A DNA stretch of 64,000 nt from positions 150,201-214,200 of the IMG/VR virus record IMGVR_UViG_3300032931_001151. One strand, written 5' to 3'. This DNA comes from a virus. Of the stretch, positions 34,619 through 43,551 are shown piece after piece. The notes beneath the pieces are model-generated. The model did not search any database. It saw nothing but the letters and a program-made list of their open reading frames with translations, and was not told where the DNA came from. The stretch's first letter is position 1. Each line of letters opens with the position of its first letter. The position numbers were made by a program, and so were the translations under genes.

Positions 34619-35320
34619 ATGGAATTATATCTTGTTACTATTGATACAACTTTCTCTCAAAAATTAGGGAAGTCTTTGCAAAATTACGGCATTTGCTTGG
34701 CTAGTGATCCCAACAATGCACGAGAAAGATTTATACAACCTCTTCGTACAAGAGTTCCACCCAACGTTCTTGCAGATATATATCCATATGTATATGCCTA
34801 TAAATTGAGTGACATAACAGAAACAATTAATGACCAACATCCTATGTGGGCATATGTTTCTAATTCTCAAAATAGAAGCGTTGGACAACAAACAAAATAT
34901 CCATTTTTTGTACCAGTTCCTAATACAATAGAATCCCCGCCTCCAATTCAAGAAGTCCAACCTACCGCACCCCCAATTCCTATCGTTGAAGAGTTTAAAG
35001 CCCCCGATGGAGTAACGGATCCGGTCCAATTAGCTATGTTGAAGACTATGTATGATATGGCCAAAGAAATAAAGAGCTTAAAATCCGCTCCTTCCAACCC
35101 TCAAACAGGCTCAAAAGTATCAATACTTGATTTGGAGTCCCAATTTCGTGCACCACCTCCAGCATCTATTATGCCGGGGTCTTCACCTCTTAATGTTAAT
35201 TCTATACCCGTTCCACAAGTTCCACATGTTACTTCATTTCCTAAAGGAAAAATTGACCGTGAAACGAAAGCAAGGTTAGAACAAAATATGCGACCAAGTA
35301 ACTTTGAAGTTATAGATTGA
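34619..35320 (+). CDS. Proline-rich hypothetical protein in the clamp-loader operon
   Basis: 233 residues from the ATG at 34619, chosen for the AAAGGA upstream; an earlier in-frame ATG at 34571 has no RBS. The N-terminal 100 residues (MELYLVTIDTTFSQKLGKSL) look ordered, then comes a Pro/Ile/Val-rich linker (about 115-150), a short helix (LAMLKTMYDMAKEIKSLK) and another Pro/Ser-rich stretch. T4 has nothing of this sort between genes 44 and 62. It may be a replisome accessory or a lineage-specific insert. No family recognised. Confidence 0.72.
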   Translation: MELYLVTIDTTFSQKLGKSLQNYGICLASDPNNARERFIQPLRTRVPPNVLADIYPYVYAYKLSDITETINDQHPMWAYVSNSQNRSVGQQTKYPFFVPVPNTIESPPPIQEVQPTAPPIPIVEEFKAPDGVTDPVQLAMLKTMYDMAKEIKSLKSAPSNPQTGSKVSILDLESQFRAPPPASIMPGSSPLNVNSIPVPQVPHVTSFPKGKIDRETKARLEQNMRPSNFEVID

Positions 35321-35331
35321 TATAATAAATT

Positions 35332-35766
35332 ATGGCAAAGCGTGAAGGACTATCAAAGCAAATAAAAGAGAAGCCAACAAATTATCTTTTTGAAATTTTA
35401 AATGATATTAAAGTTTATAAAAAAGGTAATTTGTTGGATATTTCGGAGTATGAAAGAGCATTTGATAAGTTTATAATTATGAAGTTTCTTTCTATGAATG
35501 ACGAAATTTGTGAAATAATTAATTATGTTAATGATTTTCATGATATTTTATCTAAAAAACAACTTTATAAATTACTAATTGAAATAGTTCCTATCACAAA
35601 ATCATATGACCCGTATATAAAGTCGGATGTTGAGGTTATTGAAGATGGGGCAAAGAAAGTTGCGGAATATTACGAATGTTCTCTTAAAGATGCTAATGAA
35701 TATATAAAAATTATGGGGTCAGATTGGTTAGTGCTTTTAAATGGAAAATTTGGACGTACAATATAA
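35332..35766 (+). CDS. 62: gp62-like clamp loader small subunit
   Basis: 144 residues, shorter than T4 gp62 (187). The position between gp44 and RegA is that of gene 62. The helical sequence fits, with NYLFEILNDIKVYKKGNLL followed by EYERAFDKFIIMKFLSMNDE (about 16-55), like the family's Y-x-x-F-M-V-N-R-x-L-S segment, and a C-terminal segment KVAEYYECSLKDANEYIKIM. It would stabilise the gp44 ATPase and contact the clamp. No RBS is evident before the ATG, 11 bases past the previous stop. Sequence alone would give only moderate confidence; synteny raises it. Confidence 0.78.
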   Translation: MAKREGLSKQIKEKPTNYLFEILNDIKVYKKGNLLDISEYERAFDKFIIMKFLSMNDEICEIINYVNDFHDILSKKQLYKLLIEIVPITKSYDPYIKSDVEVIEDGAKKVAEYYECSLKDANEYIKIMGSDWLVLLNGKFGRTI

Positions 35767-35769
35767 ATA
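35762..35769 (+). promoter_or_regulatory. Possible late promoter before regA
   Basis: TATAAATA overlapping the gene 62 stop codon, 36 bases before regA. RegA is an early repressor in T4, so this may be a chance match; low confidence. Confidence 0.3.
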
Positions 35770-35805
35770 ATGATTGATATAAAACCTTATAAGGATTGAA
35801 ATTAT

Positions 35806-36210
35806 ATGAATGATTTAGATATTATTAATAAGATTGGAATAAAAGTTCTTTTAAAGGCCGACTATCCGATAGTGTGTGAAACTCTTGAAAGAATTGGCAT
35901 AGTTAATAAAATCGAAAAAAAGATATTCCCAAGTTGCTATTGTATAAAATATCAAGACCAAGAAGGTAGTGAATGTTATAGAATATGCCACTTCAAGGAG
36001 ATGTTTTTGCTCCAAAATAAAGAATCAACTTTCAATGATCTTGACAAGGTTCGTAGAAATACAATTGGATATTTGCTTCAATCATGGAATCTAATTGAAG
36101 CACTTAATCCGGATGATATTGCAGATATTCTAAATAGAAAAATACCAGTTGTTCCTTACAAAGAAAAGAAAGACTATAGAATAATACATAAATTTAGAAA
36201 TATTCATTAA
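35806..36210 (+). CDS. regA: RegA translational repressor
   Basis: 134 residues (T4 RegA is 122). RegA binds the start regions of many early phage mRNAs and blocks their translation. The core matches T4: CYRICHFKEMFLL (about 65-77) against T4 LYYIVHFKEMLRM, and DLDKVRRNTIGYLLQSWNLI (about 85-104) against T4 EDEVRRDSIAWLLEDWGLI. The place after gene 62 is as in T4, but the polymerase gene that follows it in T4 has moved to 18.6 kb here, and primase follows instead. TAAGGA stands before the ATG. Confidence 0.92.
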   Translation: MNDLDIINKIGIKVLLKADYPIVCETLERIGIVNKIEKKIFPSCYCIKYQDQEGSECYRICHFKEMFLLQNKESTFNDLDKVRRNTIGYLLQSWNLIEALNPDDIADILNRKIPVVPYKEKKDYRIIHKFRNIH

Positions 36211-36249
36211 TTCCGTTTTTCCAACAATTTAGTTGGATGTGAAAATATT

Positions 36250-37377
36250 ATGTCATATGTGAAATTACCAAGTTATGCTATTAAAACTTCATTTTTTAGG
36301 GTGATGCATACGCAATCGCCGGTAGAATCCCGTCACTCTTTCTTATTATTAAGTTGTAAATGTCCTCTATGTGGGGACTATAAGAGAAGAATGTACCTAA
36401 GAGAATATCCGGGCGATTATCTTCTATTTTGCCATAATTGTGGATACTCAAGGCCATATGGTCTATATTTAAAAGACGAGAAACCCGATGAAATAGAGAA
36501 TTTAAAAGAATATTTTCTTAAGTCTATTAGCGACGGTTCGGCATTTAAACCTAAATCAAATATAATTGAAAAAGAACCTAAAAGTAAATTTGATGAAGTA
36601 AATTATAAATTAAGAAAGTATTTATCTTTTAGATCATTCCCTATATTTGATGAACAACCTAATGAGAAAAAAGAGAAATTTAGGCAACTATGTCTAAATG
36701 AGATGAAAAGACGAAAAATATCCGAAGAAATCTATTCCGATTTTTATTGCATTACTAAAGGTCCATTAAAGGGATATCTAGGCATTCCATTTTTTGATAG
36801 AGAACAAAAGAATCTTATTCATATTCAAGGTAGAAGAATGTTTAAGCCTAAAGATGAGTATGAGGAAAGTTGTTGTCCAAAGTACCTATTCTTAAAAGAT
36901 TCCGAAGAAGACATTATGCTTGATAAAAAATATATATGGGGACAATGGAACGTTGATAGAAGTAAAGAGGTAATCGTAAATGAGGGAACTCTAAATGCTG
37001 GATTTTACGATAATGGTATAGCAACGTGTGGCGCAAGAGTATCTTCTTCTTTTATATCAAAGTTAAAAACTGAATATCCTAAAAGAATTTGGGCATTTGA
37101 TAATATATGGAACGACGAAACAGGTAGAGAATTAACCATATCATTATTACATTCCGATGAAACGTGTTTTATTATACCAAAGGAATTTAAGGCTAAAGAT
37201 GGAAATGACTTGGCTTTGGAAATGAATGTTGATAAAATTCCTATGGACTTCGTTATGAAGAATACCTATAAAGGAAAGTCGGGACTTATAAAATTGAGCC
37301 TAATGGATGAAAGAATATCTCAAATAATTAAATATCAAATTAAAAATATTGAAAGAAAGAGTAATTATGCAAATTAG
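36250..37377 (+). CDS. 61: gp61 DNA primase
   Basis: 375 residues (T4 gp61 is 342). Makes RNA primers at the fork with gp41. The N-terminal zinc ribbon has CPLCG (about 37-41) and CHNCGYSRP (about 60-68). The catalytic TOPRIM-like region has KEVIVNEGTLNAGFYDNGIA (E of motif at about 240) and RIWAFDNIWND (about 278-288). The gene ends TAG immediately followed by TGA, a tandem stop that would limit any amber readthrough. Its 3' end overlaps the gene 52 start by 11 bases. The RBS is weak. Confidence 0.93.
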   Translation: MSYVKLPSYAIKTSFFRVMHTQSPVESRHSFLLLSCKCPLCGDYKRRMYLREYPGDYLLFCHNCGYSRPYGLYLKDEKPDEIENLKEYFLKSISDGSAFKPKSNIIEKEPKSKFDEVNYKLRKYLSFRSFPIFDEQPNEKKEKFRQLCLNEMKRRKISEEIYSDFYCITKGPLKGYLGIPFFDREQKNLIHIQGRRMFKPKDEYEESCCPKYLFLKDSEEDIMLDKKYIWGQWNVDRSKEVIVNEGTLNAGFYDNGIATCGARVSSSFISKLKTEYPKRIWAFDNIWNDETGRELTISLLHSDETCFIIPKEFKAKDGNDLALEMNVDKIPMDFVMKNTYKGKSGLIKLSLMDERISQIIKYQIKNIERKSNYAN

Positions 37378-38668
37378 TGATATCATAGAAGGCCAATATA
37401 AGCCATTTAGTCATTATGTGATTGAATCTCGTGCCATTCCAAAAATAGCGGATGGCCTAAAGCCAGTAGAAAGAAGATCACTTTGGGCAGCTAAAAAAGT
37501 AGCGGCGAAAGAGTGGTGCAAAGTTAGTAAGTTGGCAGGCGCAACTATGAGCAATCACCCCCACGGAAATATGTCAATTGAAGCCACTATATCTTCTATG
37601 GCTCAAGACTTTGCCGGAGCCAACAACGTCCCGTTCTTTGACGGAAAAGGAACCTTTGGGTCGAGATTAACCGGATCGGGAGATGGATATGCATCGGCAC
37701 GTTATGTTGCCGTCAAACTATCCGACAACTTTTATAAGTACTTTGATGTTGATTCGGATTTGGTTCCATTTGTGCCTAATTATGACGAGACGGATAAAGA
37801 ACCTAATTACTTTTTACCTATAGTTCCCGCCGTTCTTTTGAATCCGACAACCGGTATAGCAGTAGGATTCGCTTGCGAGATACTCCCTAGAAACATTGAC
37901 GAGGTTAAAAAAGCACAAATAGCATATTTACAAGGTAAGAAATTGCATAACCTAACCCCATACTATAAAGGATTTAAAGGTCAAATTTATAAGAATGCTG
38001 AAGGAGGTTGGGCAAGCCGGGGTGTGTGGAAAATGGAAGGGAATAAAATACATATAAGTGAATTGCCTGCGGGTTACAATAGAGAACATTTTGTAAATAT
38101 TTTAGATAAATTGGATGAAAAGGGGATTATTAAAAATTTCGTAGACAATTGTAAAGAAGATTTTGATTTTGACATAGTATTGACTCAACCAATTACCGAA
38201 GAAGAGTTTATATTAAAATTCAAAATGACCAATAATCTTAATGAGAATATTACCCTTATTGGTTTTAATAATGAGGTTTTAGAGAAAATTAGTGATATTG
38301 ATGTTATAGAGAAATTCACTAAATGGAGATTTTCATTCTACTTGGACAGATATAAGAGAAAATTAGAAGATACTATAGTAGATCTAGAATTGAAAATATC
38401 TATACTATTGGTCATTGAAAAAGGAATATTTAAGAAATTTCCAAATCAATCAAAAAAAGAAATTATCAAGATATTACAAGATGAAAATATTAAAAAAGAT
38501 AATATTATAAAGATAATGCAACTCCCAATCTATAAATTTGGTAAAGATGAAGTAGATAAGTTAAAAACCCAAATAGATGAGTTAGAAAAGAATCAAAAAG
38601 AATATACGGATTTGGTCAACAATGAAGATAAAAGAAAAGAAATGTATATAAAAGAATTAAAAATATGA
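37367..38668 (+). CDS. 52: Topoisomerase II medium subunit, gp52
   Basis: 433 residues from the ATG at 37367 (T4 gp52 is 442). GyrA/ParC-like DNA-cutting subunit, partner of the gp39/60 fusion. Features: KIADGLKPVERRSLWAAKK (about 24-42), HPHGNMSIEATISSMAQDF (about 65-83) and GDGYASARYVAVKL, where the Tyr is the likely DNA-linking residue (about 110-123), then GIAVGFACEILPRN. The C-terminal coiled coil has KYRKLEDTIVDLELKISI-like heptads. A TTG 18 bases upstream lengthens the frame but the ATG is preferred. It overlaps the primase end. Confidence 0.94.
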   Translation: MQISDIIEGQYKPFSHYVIESRAIPKIADGLKPVERRSLWAAKKVAAKEWCKVSKLAGATMSNHPHGNMSIEATISSMAQDFAGANNVPFFDGKGTFGSRLTGSGDGYASARYVAVKLSDNFYKYFDVDSDLVPFVPNYDETDKEPNYFLPIVPAVLLNPTTGIAVGFACEILPRNIDEVKKAQIAYLQGKKLHNLTPYYKGFKGQIYKNAEGGWASRGVWKMEGNKIHISELPAGYNREHFVNILDKLDEKGIIKNFVDNCKEDFDFDIVLTQPITEEEFILKFKMTNNLNENITLIGFNNEVLEKISDIDVIEKFTKWRFSFYLDRYKRKLEDTIVDLELKISILLVIEKGIFKKFPNQSKKEIIKILQDENIKKDNIIKIMQLPIYKFGKDEVDKLKTQIDELEKNQKEYTDLVNNEDKRKEMYIKELKI

Positions 38669-38697
38669 TATAATATCCTTAATGGGAGGATATTATG
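38666..38697 (+). promoter_or_regulatory. Hairpin over gmd RBS with internal promoter
   Basis: TAATATCC (38671-38678) pairs perfectly with GGATATTA (38688-38695), trapping the GGGAGG ribosome site and reaching the gmd ATG. The 5' arm overlaps an extended -10 promoter, TGATATAAT at 38666-38674. RNA started there would begin near 38681 and lack the 5' arm, leaving the RBS free. Confidence 0.5.
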
Positions 38698-39723
38698 ATT
38701 AAAAAAGCTTTTATAACCGGTACGACAGGGCAAGATGGTAGTTATCTAATAGAATTTTTGCTTAATAAAGGTTACGAGGTTCACGGAATAGTTAGAAGAG
38801 CCTCAACTTTTAATACATCAAGGATTGATCATTTAATAAACGATTCAAATATTTTTGGAAAAACGTTTTTTACACATTATAGTGATATAACCGATCCTCA
38901 GAGTATAAATGAACTAATTAGTAAGATACAACCCGATGAGGTATATAATCTTGCTGCGCAAAGTCACGTTAAAGTTAGTTTTGAAATTCCGTATTATACG
39001 GCCCAAGTTGATGCATTGGGAACTTTAAATATTCTTGAAGCTATTAGAAATCATTGCCCGAAATCAAAAGTATACCAAGCATCAACCTCTGAAATGTTCG
39101 GTGGACAAGTAGATGAGATGCCTATAGGTGGATTTGTGGAAACTACTCCATTCCATCCTCGTAGTCCATATGGATGTGCTAAAATTTATGCATATTGGAT
39201 AACTAAAAATTATAGGGAAGCATATAATATCTTTGCGTGTAATGGACTTCTATTTAATCACGAATCTCCTAGGCGTGGTGATACATTTGTTACAAAAAAA
39301 ATAACCAATTGGGTTAAAAATTGGAACAACGATAATAAAACCCCAACATTAAAATTGGGTAATCTTGAAGCTTCTCGTGATTGGGGGCATGCTCGTGACT
39401 ATATAGAGGCTCAATGGTTAATATTGCAACAAAATATACCGCAAGATTATGTTATTGCAACCGGCACCACCTATACCGTCAAGCAATTTATAGAGGAATG
39501 TTTTAAATATATAGGAAAGAAAATAGATTGGGTTGGCATTGGCATTGATGAAAAAGGATATTGTGATGGTAAAATAGTAATAGAAGTAGATGCGAAATAT
39601 TTTAGACCATCCGAAGTTGACTATTTGTTGGGAAATCCATCTAAAGCATTTAAAGAGCTTAAATGGACACCGAAATTCACATTTGAAACTCTTGTACAGG
39701 ATATGATGAAAAATGAAAAATGA
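38695..39723 (+). CDS. gmd: GDP-mannose 4,6-dehydratase
   Basis: 342 residues. Converts GDP-D-mannose to GDP-4-keto-6-deoxy-D-mannose, the entry to GDP-fucose, colitose, rhamnose and perosamine. Diagnostic features: FITGTTGQDGSYLIEFLLNK (about 6-25), VHGIVRRASTFNTSRIDHL (about 31-49), NLAAQSHVKVSFEIP (about 82-96), the catalytic Thr region YQASTSEMFGG (about 123-133), SPYGCAKIYAYWI with YxxxK, and LLFNHESPRRGDTFVTKKI. GGGAGG precedes the ATG, partly in a hairpin. The last codons overlap the next gene. Confidence 0.96.
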   Translation: MIKKAFITGTTGQDGSYLIEFLLNKGYEVHGIVRRASTFNTSRIDHLINDSNIFGKTFFTHYSDITDPQSINELISKIQPDEVYNLAAQSHVKVSFEIPYYTAQVDALGTLNILEAIRNHCPKSKVYQASTSEMFGGQVDEMPIGGFVETTPFHPRSPYGCAKIYAYWITKNYREAYNIFACNGLLFNHESPRRGDTFVTKKITNWVKNWNNDNKTPTLKLGNLEASRDWGHARDYIEAQWLILQQNIPQDYVIATGTTYTVKQFIEECFKYIGKKIDWVGIGIDEKGYCDGKIVIEVDAKYFRPSEVDYLLGNPSKAFKELKWTPKFTFETLVQDMMKNEK

Positions 39724-40642
39724 CAATATTTTAGTATTAGGTGGATCGGGATTAGTTGGAAGTTCAATAATTAGAAATCTTAAAGCTAAAGGATATTCTA
39801 ATATACACTCACCTAGGAGTTCTACTCTCAATTTATTAGATAAGACCGATGTATGTGCGTATATGTCGGAAATACAACCGGAGGTTGTAGTTATGTGTGC
39901 GGCAAAAGTTGGCGGCATTTCTGCAAATATCAAATATCCAGCCGAATTTGGGTATATAAATGGAATGATGAGTTTAAATGTAATTGATTGTTCTTATAAG
40001 AATAGAGTTAATAAATTACTTTACTTGGGTAGTAGTTGTATATATCCAAGAAATTGTCCGCAGCCTATGACAGAGGATAGTTTATTACAGGGACAATTTG
40101 AGCCAACAAATGAAATGTATGCTCTTTCAAAGGTGTTTGGATTAAAACTTTGTGAGGCATATAATAAGCAATACGGAACTAACTTCATAACTGTTCAACC
40201 ATGTAACATATATGGGGTTGGTGATAATTTTAATCCGGAGAATAGTCACGTTGTTGCTGGATTAATAGGAAAATTTCATAAAGCAAAAATTAATAATACC
40301 CCTTCAATAAGTATGTGGGGCACCGGAAATGCAAAACGAGAACTTATGTACGTAGATGATTGTGCCGAGGCTTGTACCTTTCTTCTTGAAAATTATAACG
40401 ATTCACAATTTATTAATGTTGGCACCGGAGTAGATATTACTATTAAAGAATTGTCCGAATTAGTTAAAGAAATAGTTGGATATAACGGGGAACTTACTTG
40501 GGATATCTCTAAACCAGACGGCATGCCTAGAAGAGTTCTTAATGTATCTAAAATAAATGCACTTGGATGGAAGCACACAATAAATATAAAGGAAGGTCTT
40601 CAAAAGACTTACGAGTGGTACTTAAAGAATGTGGGGAATTAA
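39713..40642 (+). CDS. GDP-fucose synthase / ColC-like epimerase-reductase
   Basis: 309 residues of the Fcl family, which epimerises and reduces GDP-4-keto-6-deoxy sugars to GDP-L-fucose; ColC, from the same family, does the last step to GDP-L-colitose. Features: LVLGGSGLVGSSIIRNL (about 7-23), CAAKVGGISANIKYP (about 62-76), LYLGSSCIYPRNCPQPMTED (about 102-121), YALSKVFGLKLCEAY with YxxxK, and VQPCNIYGVGDNFNPENSHV. Between a GMD and a ColD-like gene, either product is possible; the nearby ColD favours colitose. Its ATG lies inside the end of gmd, and its stop TAA overlaps the next ATG. Confidence 0.88.
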   Translation: MKNDNILVLGGSGLVGSSIIRNLKAKGYSNIHSPRSSTLNLLDKTDVCAYMSEIQPEVVVMCAAKVGGISANIKYPAEFGYINGMMSLNVIDCSYKNRVNKLLYLGSSCIYPRNCPQPMTEDSLLQGQFEPTNEMYALSKVFGLKLCEAYNKQYGTNFITVQPCNIYGVGDNFNPENSHVVAGLIGKFHKAKINNTPSISMWGTGNAKRELMYVDDCAEACTFLLENYNDSQFINVGTGVDITIKELSELVKEIVGYNGELTWDISKPDGMPRRVLNVSKINALGWKHTINIKEGLQKTYEWYLKNVGN

Positions 40643-41469
40643 TGATTAATACTATTATTTGGAGCAAAGATAGAGCTTGTCAATTAGATTTAACCCTTAA
40701 TACATATAAAAAATATTTTACCGAGTGGAAAGAACAACAAGTAAATATAATATATACTTATTCTAATCAGTTATATCATCAGGGATATGAAATAGTAAAG
40801 GCGAAACATCCGGAATTTAATTGGATAAAAGAGACTAACTTTAGACAAGACACTATAAATTGTTTTAATAAGTATAGAAGAACATATACATCTTTCGTCG
40901 TTGACGATGATGTGTTTATTGATTATTTTTCATTGAAGAGTGACGAATTTAGAATTTTTCAAAATGAGCCTAGCATAATATGTGTTAGTCCTAGAATGGC
41001 ACCATATGTTAATTATTGTTATCCTGCCAATTTAGATAGTCCACCCCCCCAGTTCCTATCTCAATACGATAAAAGGGTCTGGAATTGGAAATTGGGACAC
41101 CTCCGAGGGGATTGGGCATATGCCGCAAGTGTTGCTTGCCATCACATTTTTAGATCCGAAGACTTAGAGTATCCAATCAATAATATCCCATTTAAATTTG
41201 CTAATTCGTTTGAAGGTAATTGTTTACTTGGACATATTGATAATATAATTGGCCCTAAAAGACCCTATATGGTGTGCTTTGAAACATCTAAATGTATATG
41301 TTCGGAGAATAATAAGGTTCAAAACGAAAATCAAAATAGAAACGAGAATAGTCATCCCTTAGAATATATGAATGATATGTTGCTACAAGGAAAGAGATTA
41401 TGCCCTAATATAAACCATCAAGCAAGAATTAATGCTTGTCATGGCCCAGTACAAATCAAATGGATTTAA
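40642..41469 (+). CDS. GT-A type glycosyltransferase
   Basis: 275 residues from the ATG at 40642, which overlaps the previous stop (TAATG); the longer frame upstream lies within the Fcl-like gene. The N-terminus NTIIWSKDRACQLDLTL and the acidic metal site SFVVDDDVFIDYF (about 85-97) fit a nucleotide-sugar transferase of the GT-A fold. PPPQFLSQYDKRVWNWKLGH and a C-terminal His/Cys-containing segment follow. The substrate is unknown, but the location inside the GMD-ColC-ColD set suggests it uses one of their products. Confidence 0.75.
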   Translation: MINTIIWSKDRACQLDLTLNTYKKYFTEWKEQQVNIIYTYSNQLYHQGYEIVKAKHPEFNWIKETNFRQDTINCFNKYRRTYTSFVVDDDVFIDYFSLKSDEFRIFQNEPSIICVSPRMAPYVNYCYPANLDSPPPQFLSQYDKRVWNWKLGHLRGDWAYAASVACHHIFRSEDLEYPINNIPFKFANSFEGNCLLGHIDNIIGPKRPYMVCFETSKCICSENNKVQNENQNRNENSHPLEYMNDMLLQGKRLCPNINHQARINACHGPVQIKWI

Positions 41470-41479
41470 AGGAAAACAA

Positions 41480-42688
41480 ATGAAGTATCCTCTTGCTACC
41501 GAGTCTTGGGACGAAAAAGAAATCAATGCCGCATGCGAAGTTATAAAGTCCATGAAGTGTACTATGGGTGATAGATGCAAACAATTTGAGCAAGAGTTTG
41601 CTAAAATGTTCGGGAGTAAATATGCTATTTTTAGCAATTCGGGATCTTCCGCTAATTTATTAATGCTATCCGCATTAATGTATAGAAAAAATGGTCTAAA
41701 ATTAGAAATTGGAGATGAAGTAATAGTTCCTACAGTTTCTTGGAGTACTACTTATTACCCTATACATCAAAATGGATTAGCGTGTTGTTTTGTTGATATT
41801 GACAAAGACACGTTAAACATAGATTGTAATAAGATAGAAGCCGCTATTACTCCTAAAACAAAAGCTATATTAGCTGTAAATCTTTTAGGAAATCCTAACG
41901 ATTTTGATAGACTTAATGAAATATGTGTAAAGCACAATTTAATTTTACTTGAAGATAATTGTGAGTCTATGGGTGCTTTATACAAAGGAAAATATTGCGG
42001 ATCTATAGGACTAATGGGTTCTTTTAGTACGTTTTTTAGCCACCATATTAACTCAATTGAGGGCGGAATAACATTAACTAACGACGAAGAATTATATCAA
42101 ATAATGATCTCATTAAGAGCGCACGGATGGACACGAGGGTTGCCCAATAAGAATTTTGTTCATGATAAAGATGGTGTTGCTTTTAACGATTTATTTAGAT
42201 TCGTTTTACCGGGATATAATCTAAGACCAAATGAGGTATTTGCCGCTCTAGGTCTAGAACAACTAAAGAAGTTGCCCAAATTCATTGAAGATAGAATAAA
42301 AAATGCGGAATACTTTAATACAAGAATGGGTTATATTAAAAATAAATATCCAAACATGTTCACTACTCAATCCATTACTTTAAACTCAACCTCTTCTTGG
42401 TTTGGATTTGCTTTCGTTTTAGATTCGGAATTGAAAGGAAAGCGACTTGAAGTGGTTGAAGGGCTTACAATAGCTAATATTGATTGTAGACCAATCGTAG
42501 CAGGCAATTTCTGTAAGAACCCGGTCATTCAGCACATGAAAACGAGAATTAGTGGAAATACTAACTACGCAAATCATATAGATGAAAATGGGTTATTTAT
42601 TGGAAACAATCAAGGTAATATTAAAGATCAAATAGACCACTTTGCTAATACTTTTGATGCAATTATAGCAAGTATTCTTTCTAAATAG
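41480..42688 (+). CDS. ColD-like GDP-4-keto-6-deoxymannose 3-dehydratase
   Basis: 402 residues from the ATG at 41480 (AAAGGA upstream). DegT/DnrJ/EryC1 aminotransferase fold using PLP. In true aminotransferases a lysine holds the cofactor; here the site reads FFSHHINSIEGG, with His in its place, the mark of the sugar 3-dehydratases ColD and RfbH. RAHGWTRGLP, RFVLPGYNLRPNE, SSWFGF and DCRPIVAGNF also match what I recall of ColD. It would remove the 3-hydroxyl of the GMD product on the way to GDP-L-colitose, with the Fcl-like protein finishing. The gene ends TAG followed directly by TGA. Confidence 0.86.
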   Translation: MKYPLATESWDEKEINAACEVIKSMKCTMGDRCKQFEQEFAKMFGSKYAIFSNSGSSANLLMLSALMYRKNGLKLEIGDEVIVPTVSWSTTYYPIHQNGLACCFVDIDKDTLNIDCNKIEAAITPKTKAILAVNLLGNPNDFDRLNEICVKHNLILLEDNCESMGALYKGKYCGSIGLMGSFSTFFSHHINSIEGGITLTNDEELYQIMISLRAHGWTRGLPNKNFVHDKDGVAFNDLFRFVLPGYNLRPNEVFAALGLEQLKKLPKFIEDRIKNAEYFNTRMGYIKNKYPNMFTTQSITLNSTSSWFGFAFVLDSELKGKRLEVVEGLTIANIDCRPIVAGNFCKNPVIQHMKTRISGNTNYANHIDENGLFIGNNQGNIKDQIDHFANTFDAIIASILSK

Positions 42689-42694
42689 TGAAAC

Positions 42695-42727
42695 TATAGC
42701 AAGAATACTTGCTATTTAATTTTTTTG
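42695..42727 (+). terminator. Rho-independent terminator
   Basis: ATAGCAAG (42696-42703) pairs with CTTGCTAT (42708-42715), followed by a T-rich tract. It ends the gmd-to-colD transcript and overlaps the last codons of the convergent glycosyltransferase gene. Confidence 0.8.
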
Positions 42728-43551
42728 TATATTTTAACTAAATGAGCGAACGAGCTATTAGGATGATATATTCTAAAGTTAGTTCTTGCCAATAGTAGTA
42801 AATCAACAAAAGCATCTTCTACCGAATCGGTCGGTGTGTATACATTATTTGACCAACCGCCGTTTTGTTGTTTGGACACATATTTTTTATCAGATCTAAT
42901 AACAATATTTCTTTTATCTTTTTCTTTTATATATCGTTCATATTGAGGTGAATCCGAGCATACAAAGAAACTCCAGTTTGACATTACACTCATGCTATCC
43001 AAATAGTAATCGGCGTTTATTCCAGAATCTTCAAAGTCTGTACCTCTTGCATGAACGCCGATATAATCTTTATGTAAGTTAGCATTTTTCCAAAATTCAT
43101 CCACTTTATCAATAATATTTTTATTTATAGTAAGATAATATTGAAATATAGCCGTATGAGAGTCTATGCTTATATCGGGTAAGAATGTATTAGAGAATAC
43201 GACTAAATTTTCCGTTTTATCTTCGATTATTTTTTTGGTGTCAATTAAAGTACTACCATATTTTTTTATTAAGTCTCTCATCCCGGAAAGTTTGTTTAGA
43301 TTGTATTCATAATCACCCGCATCACTTGGACACCATACTTTAACATTAGATAGTAGTGATAGCTCCGATTCCTTTATGAATTTTATGTTTTTATTTGAAA
43401 ATAGGGATTCAAATGGTGCGAGACACCTTAAAGTTGGTTCCCATACTACTACAAGTTCTCTCCCGGTAAGATTAGCAATAACCCAACATGAAGCAATTGG
43501 CTTTAATCTATTCCCAATTCCCCCAGAACAATAACAAATTATACGACTCAT
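42712..43551 (-). CDS. Fucosyltransferase-like protein (GT-B, HxRGxD motif)
   Basis: 279 residues. CYCSGGIGNRLKPIASCWVI (about 6-25) and YIGVHARGTDFED (about 164-176) are the N-terminal glycine motif and the H-x-R-G-x-D-like GDP-fucose site of the GT11/GT23/O-fucosyltransferase superfamily. With a GDP-fucose or GDP-colitose pathway next to it, transfer of fucose or colitose is likely. The start is placed at 43551, whose ATG overlaps the upstream stop (ATGA). It is the last gene of the eleven-gene leftward set. Confidence 0.8.
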   Translation of the reverse strand: MSRIICYCSGGIGNRLKPIASCWVIANLTGRELVVVWEPTLRCLAPFESLFSNKNIKFIKESELSLLSNVKVWCPSDAGDYEYNLNKLSGMRDLIKKYGSTLIDTKKIIEDKTENLVVFSNTFLPDISIDSHTAIFQYYLTINKNIIDKVDEFWKNANLHKDYIGVHARGTDFEDSGINADYYLDSMSVMSNWSFFVCSDSPQYERYIKEKDKRNIVIRSDKKYVSKQQNGGWSNNVYTPTDSVEDAFVDLLLLARTNFRIYHPNSSFAHLVKIYKKIK

